From: G963665085 sp963665085
GTDB taxonomy: Bacteria > Bacteroidota > Bacteroidia > Bacteroidales > JAAAOM01
NCBI GenBank assembly: GCA_963665085.2
Contig: CAXXXS010000003.1
Coordinates: forward strand, 34,688-98,687
Direction of reading: 5' to 3'
Length of the DNA stretch: 64,000 nt
Below, piece by piece: positions 61,857 to 64,000 of this stretch. The position numbers were made by a program, and so were the translations under genes. The first letter of the stretch is position 1. Each line of letters starts with the position of its first letter. Below the pieces are notes generated by a model that ran no database searches, was not told where the DNA came from, and was given only the letters and a program-made list of their open reading frames with translations.

Positions 61857-62525
61857 ATGAAAAAAAAAGAAAGGTTTGAAAAAGTAATCGCATTTTTCCA
61901 GGAAAATATGCCAATTGCAGAGACAGAATTGAAATATACTAATCCGTATGAATTACTTGTTTCAGTAATACTTTCTGCCCAATGCACAGATAAAAGAGTT
62001 AATAGTATTACACCCTCTTTTTTTGAAATTTTCCCTAATGCAGAAGTACTATCCCAAACACAACAAGAAAATATTTTTGATATTATTAAAAGCTGTTCTT
62101 ATCCAAACAATAAAGCAAAAAATTTGTTGGGAATGGCTAAAAAATTAACGGAAGAATTTAATGGTATTGTTCCAGACAACATTGAAGATTTGCAAAAACT
62201 ACCTGGTGTTGGTAGAAAAACAGCAAATGTTATTGCTTCTGTTATATTTAATAAACCTGCCCTTGCTGTTGACACACATGTATTCAGGGTTTCCGCACGG
62301 TTAGGGTTAAGTACAAATTCAAAAAACCCTTTAGAAACAGAAAAACAATTAATAAAACACATACCTGATGAATTAATACCTAAGGCCCACCATTGGTTAA
62401 TACTGCATGGAAGATATGTTTGTTTGGCAAGAAAACCCAAATGCGAAGAATGTGGACTTATTAACATTTGTGTTTATAACAAAAAAAACCATTTTCAACT
62501 AAATTGGCTATATTTAACATATTGA
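61857..62525 (+). CDS. nth: Endonuclease III (DNA glycosylase/AP lyase)
   Basis: Removes oxidised pyrimidines from DNA. 222 aa. The helix-hairpin-helix LPGVGRKTANVIA contains the catalytic Lys (~119), the catalytic Asp is in AVDTHVFRVSARLGL (~137), and the C-terminal 4Fe-4S loop has CLARKPKCEECGLINIC with exact C-x6-C-x2-C-x5-C spacing (~190-206). Preceding residues such as ILSAQCTDKRVN match the family. Slightly longer C-terminal tail than E. coli Nth (211 aa). Stands alone. Confidence 0.96.
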   Translation: MKKKERFEKVIAFFQENMPIAETELKYTNPYELLVSVILSAQCTDKRVNSITPSFFEIFPNAEVLSQTQQENIFDIIKSCSYPNNKAKNLLGMAKKLTEEFNGIVPDNIEDLQKLPGVGRKTANVIASVIFNKPALAVDTHVFRVSARLGLSTNSKNPLETEKQLIKHIPDELIPKAHHWLILHGRYVCLARKPKCEECGLINICVYNKKNHFQLNWLYLTY

Positions 62526-62627
62526 TTTGGGAATGGATATGTTTTTTTAATAAAAAACGTTTATTGGAAATCTTAAAAAAAATGAGTTAATTTATTGAAA
62601 TACAAATTTTTAATCCACTTCAAAATA

Positions 62628-63512
62628 ATGAAGCAATTTCTAAAATATTTTATTCTTCTTTTTATACTTTTTCTCAACAGCAGTGTATCTTTAAAAAAAG
62701 TAAATTATACTGATGCAAAAAACAATAATGTATGTAAAGAACTAACCGGTGAAATTTTAGTTTACTTTATTTTTGTTGACAGCAAAGAAACTTCTCCCTG
62801 GACTGAGTTTGATATTCAATCAACGATAGACTCTCTCGACATAGCAATTAGATGGATGGAAAATCAAGCCCGACAAAGAAGCAAATATCTAAAAATAAAA
62901 ACAGACTATTATATTGGAAATGAATTCACAACAATAACAAAAAATCTCCCAAATGGCTCTGTGATAGCCTCTGCAACAGAACCAAACTTAAAAACAGGTT
63001 TAAATGAACTAAACAAATGGGCCGATAATATTGCCAGATCGGCAGGACAATCGTTTAATATAAAAGAGAAAGACGGTATTCCTGATATAAAATCACCCAG
63101 AGACAAAGAACGGTTAATCGCTTTTCTTAGAGATGAAAACAATGTGGAAAGTGTAGCTTTGCTTTTTTTAGTAAATAACTATTTTAGGACAGATATTTCT
63201 ATTCCTGTAAATACATTTTCAACCGATGATGTAGAATTTGGTATTATCAGTTACAAATATCCATCTGTTATTGCACATAATATTATGCATTTATATGGAG
63301 CTGCAGATTTATTTGCAACACCATACCGAAGAAATGAAAAAAATATAAAAGAATTAAGTGAACGATATCCTGACGATATCATGCAAGATGTATATGGTAA
63401 GACGCTGGGAGAGTTAAACATTGGAGCATATACTGAATTCTTAATTGGGTGGAGAGATGTGCTATCGCCCGAGTTAAAACCTTATTTAACCGATAAATTT
63501 TATAACTTTTAA
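62628..63512 (+). CDS. Secreted zincin-like protein with altered active-site motif
   Basis: 294 aa from ATG 62628, which gives a good signal peptide (MKQFLKYFILLFILFLNSS); an in-frame TTG at 62595 adds 11 residues and is disfavoured. The region YKYPSVIAHNIMHLYGAADLFATPY (~207-231) follows the metalloprotease frame H-E-x-x-H-x-x-G-x-x-D, but the catalytic Glu is Asn, giving HNIMH. The rest (TEFDIQSTIDSLDIAIRWME, KWADNIARSAGQSFN) is unknown to me. It may be an inactive protease-like protein, perhaps binding zinc or a peptide. Neighbours give no hint. Confidence 0.7.
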   Translation: MKQFLKYFILLFILFLNSSVSLKKVNYTDAKNNNVCKELTGEILVYFIFVDSKETSPWTEFDIQSTIDSLDIAIRWMENQARQRSKYLKIKTDYYIGNEFTTITKNLPNGSVIASATEPNLKTGLNELNKWADNIARSAGQSFNIKEKDGIPDIKSPRDKERLIAFLRDENNVESVALLFLVNNYFRTDISIPVNTFSTDDVEFGIISYKYPSVIAHNIMHLYGAADLFATPYRRNEKNIKELSERYPDDIMQDVYGKTLGELNIGAYTEFLIGWRDVLSPELKPYLTDKFYNF

Positions 63513-63535
63513 AAAAAATTAAAGTATAAAGACAT

Positions 63536-63567
63536 AATCAGCGAATGACGGGGGCTTTGCTGATTTT
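63536..63567 (+). terminator. Weak hairpin after the zincin-like gene
   Basis: AATCAGC (63536-63542) pairs with GCTGATT (63559-63565) over a 16-base loop, followed by TT. It lies 24 bases after the stop. Modest stem; may be a terminator. Confidence 0.4.
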
Positions 63568-63628
63568 GAAATTTAAAAAAAAATATTAATTTTACTTATA
63601 GTTAAAAAACCGTAAAAATAAGTCATAT

Positions 63629-64000
63629 ATGTATTTAAGAAACAGACTCTTAACCGGAACAATTCTAACATGGGCAGTTTCGTTATTAGTTATATCAACC
63701 GGTTGCTCATCAGAGAAGAAGAAAGATGCTAAGGAGGCTAACCTAGAAAACTTCGACATTTCTAAGGATGTACTTAACGACATCTCGACTGCTAAAAAAA
63801 TATTCTATTCGCTCCCTTCACCACTTGAGACCGCAATGATTATTAAATCTGCAGGGGCTGAATACGAAGAAAGGTTGCTTAACCCTACTGAAAATGCGGG
63901 CAACTATACAACAAATAAAAGTATTGCCCTTAATCTGGGTATTTACACTACAGACATGAGTTTTGCCAGTTTGTTTGATCAAACTCAAACAACAATTAAT
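63629..64000 (+). CDS. Conserved Bacteroidota lipoprotein, unknown function (runs off the window end)
   Basis: 124 codons are visible from ATG 63629 and no stop is reached. The N-terminus is basic then hydrophobic with lipobox VISTGC (Cys26) followed by SSEKKKDAKEAN. The body has VLNDISTAKKIFYSLPSP, ETAMIIKSAGAEYEERLLNP and LNLGIYTTDMSFASLFDQ, a pattern I recall from conserved hypothetical lipoproteins of this phylum. No domain of known function is seen in this part. Confidence 0.75.
   Translation, partial: MYLRNRLLTGTILTWAVSLLVISTGCSSEKKKDAKEANLENFDISKDVLNDISTAKKIFYSLPSPLETAMIIKSAGAEYEERLLNPTENAGNYTTNKSIALNLGIYTTDMSFASLFDQTQTTIN

Noticed and set aside
1..64000. tRNA, rRNA and riboswitch genes
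   Set aside because: Spacers were read for cloverleaf-like and conserved RNA patterns by eye; none was convincing. A covariance-model search would be needed to exclude them fully.

Overview
The window is chromosomal DNA of a Bacteroidota bacterium, probably a Bacteroidia/Marinilabiliales-like environmental lineage (the rank is inferred). Support comes from a SusC/SusD pair with a hybrid two-component regulator, three proteins with C-terminal type IX secretion (T9SS) sorting domains, many short lipoboxes, AT-rich spacers and TAnnTTTG-like -7 boxes. I saw no rRNA, tRNA, CRISPR, prophage or intact insertion sequence.

Layout. 1-6.4 kb: dTMP kinase (cut by the window edge) diverges from folP. A minus-strand run follows: small membrane protein, methyltransferase/ATP-grasp fusion, cysteine-cluster protein, response regulator, histidine kinase. 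6.5-16 kb: envelope and stress genes, namely an MscS channel, a STAS protein, an MprF-type aminoacyl-phosphatidylglycerol synthase/flippase converging on a VirJ/AcvB-type hydrolase, a universal stress protein, a DUF2934 protein, an Hsp20-like protein and a PLP decarboxylase. 16-16.8 kb: a non-coding spacer with clustered palindromic repeats. 16.8-21.1 kb: a very large secreted protein with thrombospondin type 3 repeats.

21.3-39.3 kb: a polysaccharide utilisation locus (PUL). A hybrid sensor/AraC regulator diverges from an ELWxxDGT surface protein, SusC, SusD, a surface lipoprotein, a GH2 enzyme and a GH30 enzyme. A beta-galactan, perhaps beta-1,6-linked, is the best substrate guess. 39.5-43.7 kb: three FKBP-type lipoprotein prolyl isomerases (one GldI-like) beside nrnA and ndk. 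43.7-44.4 kb: a spacer with a perfect 32-bp inverted repeat and a second, decayed one. 44.4-49.3 kb: an AraC/GyrI-like regulator and a VWA/beta-propeller/OmpA protein.

49.4-64 kb: mostly housekeeping genes: HD hydrolase, recF, a PIN toxin-antitoxin pair inserted before a DUF721 (DciA-like) gene, pyruvate phosphate dikinase, a PQQ-type propeller, pbpC, plsY, PEP carboxykinase, endonuclease III, a zincin-like secreted protein with a replaced catalytic Glu, and a partial lipoprotein. PEP carboxykinase carries an apparent +1 frameshift in a four-G run near its N-terminus. The observations most worth following up are that frameshift, the methyltransferase/ATP-grasp operon, the MprF-VirJ pairing, the palindromic repeat families and the toxin-antitoxin insertion.
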